This document shows, piece after piece, positions 1 through 11,800 of a stretch of 64,000 bases of DNA. The translations under genes and the position numbers were made by a program. The DNA is taken from NCBI GenBank assembly GCA_033558025.1, contig JAUCEF010000002.1:930001-994000 (forward strand). The letters are read 5' to 3'. This stretch comes from Phytophthora sp. 'mugwort' (taxonomy: Eukaryota; Oomycota; Peronosporomycetes; Peronosporales; Peronosporaceae). Position 1 is the first letter of the stretch, and each line of letters starts with the position of its first letter. The notes beneath the pieces were generated by a model. The model searched no databases. It saw only the letters and a list, made by a program, of their open reading frames with translations, and was not told the origin of the DNA.

Positions 1-1640
1 CTTCGCCGCCGGTCTCGACCGTCTTCCACACTCCACTTGTCGTTTTCTCTCCGTCGTTACCAACTTCGACGGCTCCTCTTCTTTCTCCATTTTCGTTATC
101 ACTTCCATTTTCTCTTTTTTCTTGAGTTTCGCATTTCCCTTAGTAACCGGACTCTCAGTTCGTCCCTGGTCACCATTCGAGCCACCGCTTTGCCCAGAGG
201 AAAGAATGGCTCCATCTTCCCCTTCCTCTCGCCCCCGCCATTGCCTCGAGTCGTCTTCCTCGGCGGAAGTCCTCATAGCCCGGAGCCTCGCCAGCTCGTA
301 ACAGTCTGCCATCAAGTGATCCTGACCGTGCCAGAAGAAGCAGCCTCCGTTCCGTTGGCCTCCTCCCTCGCATTCAGGACGGATATGGCCGTACGCTCCA
401 CACCGTCTGCACTCCATCGTAGCTCGTCGGCACGTAACACGACCGTGCCCCTTCAATTCACACCGTCCGCAAACAAGCACGCCTTCCTCGATCGGACGGT
501 GCATGTCCTCGAACATCAGCCACTCGCACGCTTCTTGTATGTCGTTCGCCGGACTCGAAACAAGCGTCGCTAGCATCCGCTTGTTACACAATCCACGACG
601 GAACAGCTGGTATCGCATCTGCGAGTTAGAATAATACATCGAGGCACACAGCTCGGTCACCCGGTCACCCCACTCTTCCATGGACTCACCTCGCGCACGC
701 TTGGTCGTCTGCAACCGTTCCCACAGCTGATCAGAGGTTTGGCTCAGGAACTGGTTGTGGAACCGGATCTTCAAAGTCTTGACGTCCGGATGCTCGTGTT
801 GCCCCACCACCGTACCGCCTCACGCCCTTTCAGCTTCTGCCGGAAGATCAATAACCGTGACTTATCCGAGGGTCCAGCCGTATGAGTGGCAAATAAGTCC
901 CAAACGTCTCGGGCTTTCTTCACCGTGACCGAGTCCGAATAGAATAAAGGGAGTACGTTCACCTTGTGCGCCTCCAACATAGCCATGTCCAGCTCAGAGA
1001 GTCGTGGCACGGTTGGCTTAACCGTCCTCTCACCACCGTACGCGGACTTCTTCTTCGGAGCCGACGCTACTAGCGGGAACCGTCTTCTTCCCGGGCTTCT
1101 TAGCCCAATACTCCGTCACCATGGCCTTCGTGCTTTCCAGGAGCCGGTCCCAATGCCGGGGTGCCTTCAGGTCGAAACCTTGACGCGACGGTTCCATTTT
1201 CACTTTCACATCACTGTTTTGCGTGTTTTGTGACGGTTCGGCGAACACTTGGCTCCGCCTGCCGCTCCAAGTCCAGTCAAATCGAGGACGGTTCAGGTTG
1301 CGGGCTTCCGGCCCCGTGTACTGGGCTATAATCCGCTGGTACTCGTCTTTGGCTCTTCACCCTCGTCCTCTGCTTCCTCTTCCTCTTCATACTCGTCTCC
1401 ATACTCGGCTGCCTCAACCGCTTCTTTCATTTATCCCTCCGTCCACGGGGGCATTCCGGAAGTCTCCCGGTGCTCGAGGTCGAGCCAGGCCAGCGACCGG
1501 TTCTTCCTCCCCACAGTGGGAGTTAAGGAAGGCATCGTGGGACAAGGACGGATGGCAAGAGGCCGGTTCACGGAGCGTCGGTCGCTAGGAAGGCGGGGTG
1601 AAGCCGGTATCCTCAAGCAAGTTCAAGGAGGTACGAAGAG
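1..1640 (-). pseudogene. Gypsy-like retrotransposon gag, decayed
   Basis: Reading the minus strand, conceptual translation gives a retroelement capsid-like protein. It has a segment with VRWW between about 1010 and 771, then in a shifted frame a helical segment containing GESMEEWGDRVTELCASMYY near 670-610. Two CCHC zinc knuckles follow: one at 471-430 (C-x2-C-x4-H-x4-C, CGRCELKGHGRVTC) and one at 411-370 (CRRCGAYGHIRPEC). This order (gag helices then nucleic-acid-binding knuckles) is typical of LTR-retroelement gag; the style suggests the Gypsy group of oomycetes, which is inference. The upstream part, about 1611-1030, is rich in acidic residues and is broken by stops. The reading frame changes at least twice, so it is not functional. 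The element runs off the left edge of the window, so pol is not visible. Confidence 0.7.
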
Positions 1641-2045
1641 GTAGGGCGAATATCGAAGACTGAGTGTGTGCGAGGACGTCTGTGAGGTGTCTGAGACCTT
1701 CGAGGAAGTAGGGTCAGTCGTGAATTTACCTGTTCAAACCATATTCTAATTTCCTTTACATATATTTGTATTGGTTTGTTAGTCTATAAAGTCTACTGCT
1801 CTAGTACTCACTCGCCCTATACGACCGTCGTCCGTCCCCCAACAGGCCGACCCGCGACACGTGGTGGAGAAGCAGGGTAGGGACTTCGTCGTGGGCAAGT
1901 TCGAGTACAGAACAAAAGGGTCTGCGCTGGAGTTCGAGGGGCATCGTCTATGGCACCAAGTATTTGCCGCGCAGACAAACGTCGGAGGTCGACAAGGAGT
2001 GCGCGCTAGGGTGCTGCTGTCTTTGGGAGATCCGGGTTGCGGACG
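1641..2045. other. Unassigned sequence upstream of the gag remnant
   Basis: This lies 5' of the minus-strand gag and could hold its leader or LTR, but no TG...CA-bounded pair can be shown because the other LTR is outside the window. A short open frame at 1861-2052 has no family I recognise. Confidence 0.3.
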
Positions 2046-2217
2046 GTTGTGAGAACCGGGAGAAGAGACGGCTACTGAGCCACGAACGGTTGTGAAAACC
2101 GGGACAAGTGAGAGCTACTGAGCTACGGACGGGTGTGAAGACCGGAAAGAAACAAGGGAAGGCTACTGAGCTACGAGCGGTTGTGAAGACCCCGGAATAG
2201 GAGAGCTGTTGAGCACC
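2046..2217. repeat. Imperfect tandem repeat, about 43 bp x 4
   Basis: Four consecutive copies share the start GTTGTGARRACCGG and the end GCTACTGAGCYACG. The first two copies are 43 bases each, the third is about 48 and the last is shortened. It is probably part of a retroelement leader or LTR; function unknown. Confidence 0.7.
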
Positions 2218-3310
2218 AACTAATTACAAGAGAACGGAGAAGAAGAGATGGAGAGTCGAGAGGGAGACCGACTCAGTGAAGGCGATGAGGAAGGGTTTTG
2301 TGGAGCCGCCCGCCGTAACGTGCCCGGAACGGCTACGACGGCCGGCGGAAGAGAAGCGCTACAACGTGAGATGATACAGGAACTGAGGGGCGATGAAGAC
2401 TAAGACGACGACATTGGGTCGGAACAAGAGGAGACCGAGCTCGGAGTCCTGGTAAAGGAAGGGGTGAGTAACTCCCACTGTCAGAAAACGTTCCGGAGAT
2501 CTGGTCGGGCCACGCGCGACTAAGCCCTATGGCCGACATGACTCAGGCCATCCCACTCCTCACGCAAGGCACCATCGGTCAGGCGGCGCTCGTCGTACCC
2601 GACGCGGTAGCAACCGTGCTCGACAAAACTACTCGGGACAGCAGTAGTACCGCGTCATATTGATATTTTTTAAAGATTTGAGATTACGGAATGCAGGTTT
2701 AAATGTGACACGCAAATTCCTGGCTTATGAACTATTGCGGTTTAACTCGACTCACTGCTCATTCGATACCTTTTTTAGACGAGGAGATATGTCGATCCTG
2801 AATAAATAGATGTAGGAAATTACAAATGTTTCGATAGGCTTTCTAGTTAAGCTGAAGAGTCTCCGGCACCATCCTGGATTACGTGCACTGCTGTGTCTAC
2901 AGCACCACAGATGGTACACCCGCAGCTGGGCGAACTGTTGCACAGGGAATCTACCCGCGCATGTACAAGCACAAACTTATCAGCACTATAGTACAGTGCA
3001 TGCCGATTTCCGCAGTATAAACAACATAAAATCTGCAAGTCTATAGTTTTAAGGAGTTGGTTTCCCAAAGCATGAGTCATTGCTTTATATATACCGCAGG
3101 TTATCGGCTGTGAGAAGGATTCTGCAAAGCCGTCAAATCTATCTTCTTAGGTTTTATACGGATGAATATACACGCCATCTTTCCGACAGGTAGAGATGAT
3201 AGATTGTCGACTGCCTACTGAAATTTGCTTTTTTTATCCAATCAGAGCGCGTGTATTGACAAAGTTCAGCCAATAGTGTGCATTCGACGTAGGTTTTACG
3301 TTCCGACACG
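2218..3310. other. Intergenic, possible decayed ORF
   Basis: The plus frame from 2248 to 2523 reads as a hydrophilic acidic peptide with one internal stop (near 2400), which looks like an old retroelement coding remnant but cannot be named. The rest to 3310 is AT-richer and shows no convincing gene on either strand. Confidence 0.3.
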
Positions 3311-3332
3311 TTCCGACAAATATTTGTCGGAA
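3311..3332. repeat. Perfect 22-bp palindrome
   Basis: The half-site TTCCGACAAAT is followed at once by its exact reverse complement. Two more copies of TTCCGACA lie at 3301 and about 3180. The palindrome is about 175 bases upstream of the Crypton-like recombinase start, so a role as regulatory or recombinase site is possible but unproven. Confidence 0.7.
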
Positions 3333-3507
3333 TGTGATCAAAATATGTATACTCCAATACAAAAATAAAGTCAAAAACAGTTTTTTTTTAAATATCATCG
3401 CGGCTCCGACGACTAGGCGCAAGCTAGTCTAGGCCGAGGACAGTTTGCACTAGCTGTCAGCCAGTCGCCTTCATTCGACGAAAAAGTGGAGGATACACCA
3501 AGCCAGC

Positions 3508-5550
3508 ATGAGCCTCGCTTCTTTCGTCCCGGCCAACGCGCAGAAAGCGCGAGACACCGCAATCTGTGCGTTTAAGCGGATGCTGCAAGCTGAGAATATA
3601 AGCATGGATGTCATCCATGCGTGCATTCTCAGCGATAATTCTGGCAAATGCGTCGTGGCGCTGATGGATCGATTCAGCTACTATCTAGCTACGCATGAAG
3701 GTAAGAAAGGTAAGCTATCCCGTAACTCTGCGATCTCTTACTTTAGAAATGTGAAGCTGTGGTTGTTTGAGGAACATCCGTCCTCATATTAGACAGCCTA
3801 GCGAGGCTGACCTCTTGAAAAAGAGCAAAACGCTAGTACTGTATGAAGCGTGAAAAGGGATGCTTTATTAACAAGGCTCCACCATGCACGAAGGTTGACC
3901 TACGGTGGCTGCCACCACCTCTACTCCACGGCAACAATGGCATCTGACTACGACGAAGACGCTGCGCTTGCATGCCTAATGTGGCAGTGCTTCGGGCATT
4001 CCTCGGACCTCGTCTACATGAGCAAGCAGCACGTGACCATGTCGGCTGACGACGTCTTCTACATCCGCATGCTTTGCGTGAAAGCATCCGAAGACAAGGC
4101 CTGACGCTTGTACCCGACCGCGACGACTTCCTCACCTGTCCAATCTTCATGCTAGCGGTGGCTTTGGAGATGCAGGAAGCACCATGCGTCTCCTTGCTAA
4201 GCCAGCTACCGCGCTGCCATCGCCTGCTGCCATGGAGCTGGACGCCGGGGTTCCGCTGCTCGATTTGCTGCAGTCGGCTTCTTCACTAACGGGTCCTGCT
4301 GAAGCTTCTTCGCGGACGGCCACACCCTCACCTGCGACGCAACCGACACTATGCCACCAAGACAGCCCCGTGCCGAAGCCGGCGTTCAAGCGTATGTGAG
4401 CCGTTGGCTGAAGCGCATGGTTGATGCCGCAGGCGCAACGAGCAACCTGACGTCTCGCTCGTTCCGCAAAGGCGGCGCTCAGCATGCAACGGGGACGATC
4501 GCCTGGTCGCGCAGTGGATCTTCGCTCGTGGGTCGTGTGATATGTCGAAGACGAACCAAGGCTTCGCCCACGTCTTCAACACTCCTCGCGAGGACAGGAA
4601 GGTTGCCCGGGTCTTGAGTGGTTGGAAGCTCGACGAAGTCCCAAGCTCGCTGCTATCGCCGCCTTTGACCACGGTGCCCAGGAAGGTCTCATTCGCCTGC
4701 AAGTGTTACTGTTTTCGTGCTGCCCAGGGCTCAACGACGAAGCGCTTAACGTTAGTGGCAAGGTTATCGGGGTTCTGACGGCTTACCTGATTAAGTATCA
4801 CCCACTTATGAAGAGCTTGTCACCCAAGAGCTTGTTTGTAGCTCGGATGCAGGAATGCTTAGATGCTGCAGGAATTCAGGTCGCCGACATGCTTGCGTGG
4901 TCCATTGCTCTAAACGCAATCTCGGCCAAACCTGTCAAAAAGAGAGATCAAGAGAACAAAATCAAACGCTGTGGCGCTGAGTGTCATCGTGTGGTTGTCA
5001 TTCAAGAGCTTATCGAAAGCAACAGACAGATGGCGGCACGGCTGTTCCTGGTTGAAAATGTCCTTCTCAAGCGACGAAGGAGTGCTGAACAGGAACAAGA
5101 ACAAGAGGTGTCAGCTCAAGCACCGCCACCCAAGCGCAGAAAGAAAGCTGCTACGAACCTGTCCGACGTGTGGTTCGAATGGTACACGCATGTGCCTCAT
5201 GTCTGGACTCCGCGGACAGGCAGAAGAAGTCGGAGTCTCGACACGTCGTCGCCTTCATGAAGCTTTTCTTTGAAGAAGGTTTCACGCTTGACAAGCAGGC
5301 GGGGTACTACAAAGACCGTGTCCTCGAACTCGGTCGCTGCGCTGAAGCTGCCATACTAGTGTTTCTGAAGGTGAGGGGTATCAAGGCAAGAGGCGCTGGG
5401 AGCGTTCTGCGTGCGCTACGTCCACTCCACAAGCCCGGTGGCTTGGACGAGCGCATCGTCATCCACAAGCCATACCTTGAGATTGGTAGGGTCGCTGACC
5501 CAGCTCCAGTTCAGACGCAAGACATCATCACTGTTACAGGCCACATGTGA
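3508..5550 (+). pseudogene. Crypton-like tyrosine recombinase, frameshifted
   Basis: Five consecutive open stretches in different frames make up one conceptual protein. At 3508-3792 is an N-terminal helical DNA-binding part (starts MSLASFVPANAQ). At 3895-4104 is a segment with ATMASDYDEDAALACLMWQC and CFGHSSDL. At 4350-4500 is the box with TSRSFRKGGAQHATG, at 4542-4620 is FAHVFNTPREDRKVARVLSG, and at 4622-5550 is a long helical C-terminal region with a basic PPPKRRKK stretch. The layout resembles the tyrosine-recombinase transposons (Cryptons) known from stramenopiles, which integrate with an Arg-His-Arg-Tyr active site. Compared with the pattern I recall for intact relatives, the first Arg (GHSSDL), the box-II His (SRSFR) and the nucleophile Tyr (FAHVFN) all appear changed. 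Several frameshifts and stops make it inactive. Family call is by recall of conserved blocks, not by search. Confidence 0.65.
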
Positions 5551-5779
5551 GAGAGTTAGATAAGACAAATGAAATCACAATTCACATTCACTTCATTTGC
5601 AACAGTACAACAACCAGCGTGCACATATGGCGCCAGCAGGGGCAACCCAGCCGTGGCTCACACCCGCGCAGCCGTCCGCACGCAGCCGTCCCTTCGCGCC
5701 CTCATCCATCTCAAGCACGCAGCAGCCGACCTCACGCGCGCTCATTCGTACGTAGCTCCAACTACCATTCTTGATCGAT
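5551..5779. other. Intergenic, 3' side of tRNA-like sequence
   Basis: On the minus strand this follows the tRNA-like block at 5780-5850 and could be the body of a tRNA-derived SINE, but no A-rich tail or target duplication was found. No gene is seen. Confidence 0.25.
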
Positions 5780-5850
5780 AACACCGGCCCGGTTCGAACA
5801 GGAATCTCAGGGCCGAAGCCCTGCGCTCTAGCTAATTGAGCTACGGTGTT
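5780..5850 (-). tRNA. tRNA-like sequence, probably degenerate (Arg-TCG-like)
   Basis: The minus strand folds as a cloverleaf. A 7-bp acceptor stem pairs AACACCG with CGGTGTT, the D stem is GCTC/GAGC, the anticodon stem is CAGGG/CCCTG and the T arm contains GTTCGAAC. A-box-like and B-box-like internal promoter elements are present. It is only 71 nt. The anticodon loop has six rather than seven bases if the stem is fully paired, and the outermost T-stem pair is mismatched, so it may be a pseudogene or the head of a SINE. The loop CTTCGG contains TCG, which would be Arg. Confidence 0.5.
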
Positions 5851-7114
5851 GAATGGGGGGGGCAGTAGGAGGCGGTCGGGCAGCGGCCCCTCGTACGGGT
5901 TGTACGGACTTTGGAGAGGATCACGCAGGAGACTTGCGTTGTAGGCTTAAAAATTGGGACTGAGATCAAAAGCCTTCGTCGGCGACGGCTCAGGCTGGGC
6001 TGTGATTGACAACCACTAATGCAGCGCGTGTTGCATATGCGGATTAGCTACCAAATATACCAATAAGACGCGTGCATCAATATCATTGGTCTATATAGAA
6101 CACCCAATAACATTCTGACTCGGACACAAGACTGCTCCAAATTGTGGCCACCCCTGCAGTTCTATGCCTCATTAATGAATTTGCTGGCCCGGATGTACAT
6201 TGCTCCGGGCCAAAAATGCTTGCATCTCGAAAAAGCCTATATCTCGGCCCAGAGGCCGCTAGAGGCGATTTCCTCGCGGCTGCGAATGCCACTTGAAAGC
6301 TGAAGCGAACTGGTCAGACCAATCGATAGAAAGACCTAAGCTCAATATACCGGTGATGTTTGGTCGTTTACCGATTTTATTGCACCGCTTTTGGCAAGCG
6401 TCCCAAGTGTCGGAAAGTGTAGGGATGTCGGAACCGTCACAATATGGACACCTTCTCGCGCACCAGGCATTCTACCCCAAATTGGGTAGCTTATGGATGA
6501 GTTGAGCGAAACTTGTTGCCTATCGTGCCGGCTACTCAAACGCGTCGGTTTATATCCGGGTGAGATCACAAGTGTTCAAAAATTCGGCAATGGTTCCTCC
6601 CCTCCACACACACCGCAATGTAGAGTTTGGTTTAATTAAGTGGAATGTAATAGTTTAGAAGTTTTATTTGCTGGTCTTCTAGTCTTTCGATATATAGTAA
6701 TCTCTATACATGTATTAGTGTAAACGGACGAACATACGACAACTCGTTGATCAAGTTCACGCCATCTGACCCGTGGTGTTCAGTGTGCGACAGCGGAAAA
6801 AGGCTTCACAGTACCTGTCGGATCGAAATATCTTCGAGGGGTTTTCAGTCAATAACATGCGACCTTCCCGTGTTCAATCACAGTCCATCCCCATCTCGTC
6901 AAAGCTCGCAGCCGATAGCTGAAGCTCCCTACGGAACTAGCTTTCCATGCCGACCTGATGTCGCCAAGGCTTCGCTTGGATATGTAGATAAGTCACAGAC
7001 ACCCCCTAGTTGTTTCATTCCACGAGGTCGAAAGCTTTCCGCCCTCTGCCTCAGTGTTAAGATAATTCGTTTTGCGTTGACTCCCACAAGAGGCGCCTCC
7101 CTTTCGGCAGTACA
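5851..7114. other. Intergenic upstream of first secreted-family pseudogene
   Basis: No gene is convincing here; the open frames on both strands lack recognisable motifs. A short initiator-like match, TCATTCCAC at about 7015, lies 100 bases before the start at 7115 but lacks the T-rich half of the oomycete promoter core. Confidence 0.3.
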
Positions 7115-8789
7115 ATGGCTCGATCAAAGTTAGTATTAGCCTTCTTCGTTGCGATAATCGGGCTCGCAGCTACAAGGGGCAGCTCATCATTCACCTTTTC
7201 GACGCTCGATTCCAGGACAAAGACTCCCCGTGCGACGTCAGCACCTCCCGGTTCTAGAGTGTCTTCATCCGACAACGCTAGGGAGTTTGCTACTGCAGCT
7301 GCTGCGACGAGTACAGTCAGATCAACTGGGATCGTAACGGGGTGGGCACGTAGAGTATGTCGCCGGATACCGCATGCTATCGAAAAGCTCATATCATGGA
7401 CACTTGCCCCAGCAGCTATGACCGGAACGAGGCGACCAACGCTTATTGGACCGAATGCCCATTGGATTACCCCGTCGAATGGGGCATGGAGTGTATCCGA
7501 CAGAATGACGACTGCGGTATTGAAGTGGCCAGCAAAGTCTCTGCTGTGGCAATGACCATTCTCAGCAGCGCCACCTTTGGCATCTTTGGCGAGCTAGCCA
7601 AGCTGGGGCAGAAGATTTCATGGGCTTTTAAGGGCTCCAACTCGTTGATGCTGCTGATGCGAGGCATTCTTCGATACATTCGCCTCATAAAGGCTGAAGA
7701 TCTGCAGGTGTCTGACCGTAAGCTGCTACATTTACTGTACCAGACGAGTACCGTAGCCACGGATCTACCTATCGCCATTACAGTGTGCATGAAGAAGACT
7801 GTACCCTCGAATCTTCGACTGTCTCAATATGTATTATCGTCGGCGGGATGGATGCTAATGTTATCTCTTGCCCACGATGACAGTCTCATTTCAAGCTTGA
7901 AGAGGTTTCGCGCTTTCCTTCAAGGTGCCAACTTCACTCAAGCTGCAGACGAGATCACAGAGGGGAAATCGAGTCGCTTGAGACGGCAATGAAGCAGAAC
8001 TCGAATTGTGCAGGTGAGTTAAAGTCTCTGACCGATAGGGTATGGTTGACTGTACACGAATATCGACAAGAGAATCCCCTTATCACGGATGATGCTATTC
8101 GATTGAAGATAAGCGACTCGGACCTTGTGCTCTATGCTGTGCCCATAGTAACCAACAACTGCATGCAGCAGATGGTGTCCGAATCGAGCTTGGAGACCGC
8201 ATCCAAACCCGTGACGTATTGCGCACACGTTTGGATTCATTATCAACGACCTGATCCAGTCAGGAGAGAGCGACAATGGCACGTCCTTAAACGACAAGGA
8301 AACGCTAGTAGATTTTGCCTTCTCGACGGCCGCAGCGACGCTGCTCGATCCCACGCGAATTAGCTGCTCTCTTCCGAGTATATTCAGACCATCTGTGGGC
8401 CAACACAATTCATGGGCGAGATCGACGACGGCACGGAAGCTGCCACACTAGGCTTGAATACGCTTCAGGATGCGTTTAAAGGGAGTACCATCTCCTGGAC
8501 CAAGACGGGCGATGTTGTAGTCACCATTGACTTCACAAGCACTGACACGAAAGATGTGACGGTCAATATCTTGTCAGGTGGAGACAGAATCGACGAAATG
8601 GACGTCCAAAGTGGAAGCACCGCGACTTGGACATCAACCGTCAAGGCGCTAGGTGGGAAAACGCTGTGTCTTGACCGCTGGCGTCCAGGTTTTCTCGGTC
8701 TCCCAGGTACCGGTGGTGGTTCCCTAGTCTTGTGGGTCCCCAGAGCCTCCCAGGGAGGTCATCTAGTCTTCAAGCCAAGTTCAATGTGA
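7115..8789 (+). pseudogene. Secreted cysteine-rich family protein, broken paralogue 1
   Basis: This is a paralogue of the intact gene at 40560-42317. It begins with a signal peptide (MARSKLVLAFFVAIIGLAA). The cysteine-rich block starts in another frame at 7366 (DTACYRKAH, then ECPLDYPV and CIRQNDDC). A helical middle runs to about 7950. Another shift leads to ELKSLTDRVW, then IVTNNCMQQM near 8145, and further shifts occur at about 8200-8400. The C-terminal module is open from 8412 to 8789 and contains CLDRWRPGFLGLPG and GGSLVLWVPR. At least four frame changes (near 7350, 7960, 8210 and 8390) are small indels without intron-like ends; the intact paralogue has no introns there. It ends 30 bases from the 3' end of the convergent kinase-PP2C gene. 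Function of the family is unknown. Confidence 0.85.
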
Positions 8790-8819
8790 GCTAAGGCCAG
8801 TCACTTCATGAAGTAGCTT

Positions 8820-11800
8820 TTAGAACGCTGGCAGCGGCAGAAGAATAGCAATGACGGTAATGTTGTCGTTCGAGTAGCGACGAATTCCCTCCTGGGCCAG
8901 TTCTTGAGTCGCTAACTGTAGATCTCCATGCAAGTCGACACGTTCCCGGAAAATAGCGGTAGCTTCTTCGCTGGTCAGTACATCCCAGAGACCGTCACAG
9001 GCCAGAAGCAGGAAGGCGTCATCTTTCGGATTCAACTCGACTTCACTTACGTCGGGTTTCGCTGTTAGTAAAGGCGGCACTTTTTCATTATCACGGAAAG
9101 AGCGACCAAATCCGGATGCTCCGTTGCTATTGTGATGTGGCTCGAGTCTTCCTTTGAACTCGAGGTCTCCAAAGGCGCGAGTGATGGCCATGACGCCATT
9201 CACACGGTTGTTCACTACACGACCCCCCAATCGGACAACCCGCTCCCGTTCAGCTGGCACTGTCAGTCGATGATCATGCGTCAGCTCCACGGTGTTTCCA
9301 TCGCGTTTACTTAACACAAGGCGACAATCCCCGACGTGTGCAATTGTTACGAGAATATTGTCATTAACTGCAGGACGGAGGATCAAGGCAGTGGCAGTGG
9401 AGCCGCTGAGATCATCTTTATGAAGTAAATAGTCGCACACAGAGGCGTCCAAGGACTCAAAGCAATCCTGCACGTCCTTGGCCGCTAGTGAAGGAGCTTC
9501 GTGTGACTTGAAAATCCAAGTATGAAGCTGCTCCCGCAAGATCGTCGCGCATTCTTCGCCCCCGTGGCCATCGTAGATGCCAACATATCCAGTTTCAGTA
9601 GCCCACGAGGGCACAAAGTCGCTGCACTTGTCCAGAGTTGGAGCGATTGAAGGCAGCACCACCCAACGATCCTCTTGTGTGTTGCGTCGACCTTCTAACG
9701 ATGAGACTCCGTACTGCACGGCAAGTGCGGGGCTTTCGCCATAGAAACAGATATCATCGTAACTTCCCGTGCTTTTACCCACGCTCAGGGAAGAGGAACC
9801 GATGCGAGTCGTACTAGAAGAAGCAAGCGTGTTGCAGTTGCTGGCCATTAGCTCTCTGGTAACGAATAGTGAGGTACATGTACCAGTCGAATCGACCGTT
9901 GTCTTTGCCAACGGAGGCATAGAGAGCGTTGTCAGCAGTAGTTCGTCCAGCAGTTGGGGGGACTGGGACACAGCGAGCTCGTCGTCATCATCAGAGAAGG
10001 CTTCTTCATCATCCAAACTGTCATTCTTACTGTGTTTAACAATGTGAGTATGAACCGCCGCATAACTACCTTTGGTCAAGGAATCTCCGGATGGAACTGC
10101 TTCAAGTGCATTCTTGTTGCTTGCTTTCTTACGCGAGAACAGTTGGGAACGGTAGTCGATCTCTTCAATCGAGAGAACTTGACGTCCTCCTGCTGTCGGA
10201 TTTTCCGTGATGGAGTCGGATGCTACAGCGAAAACTTTGTTCACTCTTGTCGAGTGTTTCGCCTTGATAGTGGACTTTGAAGACTGGGCAAACACAAGAG
10301 TCGAGTTATCCCAATCTTCTGTCTGTTCCTTCGCTGCCAGGGTCGCTCGAGCTCGTTTGAGGTGTTTAAGCATCTGCTTGCGGATGTTTACAACGATTGC
10401 GATGTGGTTGCCCCCCACCGCCCGCTCAATTTCATCCGTTGACACTGTGATCGGACATGAGGGACGATGAATCGCATCAAGAGCCAAGCTTTGCTTCTCG
10501 TTCTTGGTAACCCACGGATGGACCATGATATCTAGCAGTGTGAGTCGTTTCTGTGGAGATTTCGTCAACATCCCAGTGAGCAAATGCGCTAGCAATGGAT
10601 CAAGTGTCGACGGGAACACTAAAGGATCCTTCTGAATCTTTTCAAACATTTGCATGGCACTTTTGGCTACGAACGGTGGGTTCCCAAATTTGAGCATGAA
10701 AATCGTCGCTCCGAGAGCCCAAACGTCAGCAAGTTGGCCGGAATATTCTTCACCAGAACACATTTCAGGCGACATGAAGGCTGGCGTACCAGCCACGTCT
10801 GCGATCTTCTGTTTACTGCCATAAAGCGACTGCGAAATGCCAAAGTCGGCAATTTTCACGACGTCTTTGTCGCCTACAAGAAGGTTCTGCGGCTTGATGT
10901 CTCCATGCACAATTTTCTGGTCATGGAGGTAAGCGAGACCGAGAATGACTTGAAGGAAAACACTGTGTAGGTCTCGATCTCGCAAGTTCTCGAGCCTTCC
11001 TAGTGGATGTTTCTTTTTCTGGAACGACAGCATGTCACCGTGCTTCATGTACTCGAGCACGAGGAAAAGTTTGTTCATCTTTGGATCATCCATCACTTCG
11101 TACAGTCGCAGCACATTTGGATGGTTTAGTTTCTTCATGATGGCAATTTCGCGCTTAATATCGTCCAGTTTGCTCTGCTTGCCCAATTTGTCCTTCTTCA
11201 TGACATCCCGACTGATAAACTTCATGGCAAAGAGTTTGCCAGATTGTTTCTCTTTGCAGAGCTTCACTTCGGCGTATCCACCAGTACCGAGAGTCTCCAA
11301 GATGATGTAATTGTTGATCATTGTGCGTGAATTGAGCCAATCGCCAAACTTTGGCACTGGATGAGGCAAATTGTGCTGAGGCAGCTCCGCCTTCTTCTTC
11401 TTAACCACTTTCGTGTCGCGAATTGAAGCGGCAGCAGGAGAGCTATTTGGTGACGGCGCGGTCTTACTCGGAGATTCCACTAGAGGGATAACTGCTGGCG
11501 TTATTAGGTTATTGACAATACTAGAGCGATACGACAATTGTTTCACTGGTGATGGTGTCCCAATAGTTGCTATGTGCAAAGTTGCTCCGGCACTTCTAGT
11601 TGGAGACATGTGACCTTGACGGTACGCTGGTGGTTGTGGGGTACGTCCTGGAGCCAACGGGGTCGTGTTGATTGATGTTGGAGAGACGCCAATTGCGTGA
11701 GGAACAATGGTGATACCATACAGATGACGAGAATTCGGATGAGTAGTTGGAGGTTGAGCTATCAGACTTGGGACTTCATACGCTGAGGTCAATGGTGTCA

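Noticed and set aside
7115..8789. Reading paralogue 1 as a multi-exon gene
   Set aside because: Frame changes occur inside conserved blocks without GT-AG intervals, and the intact paralogue has no introns there.
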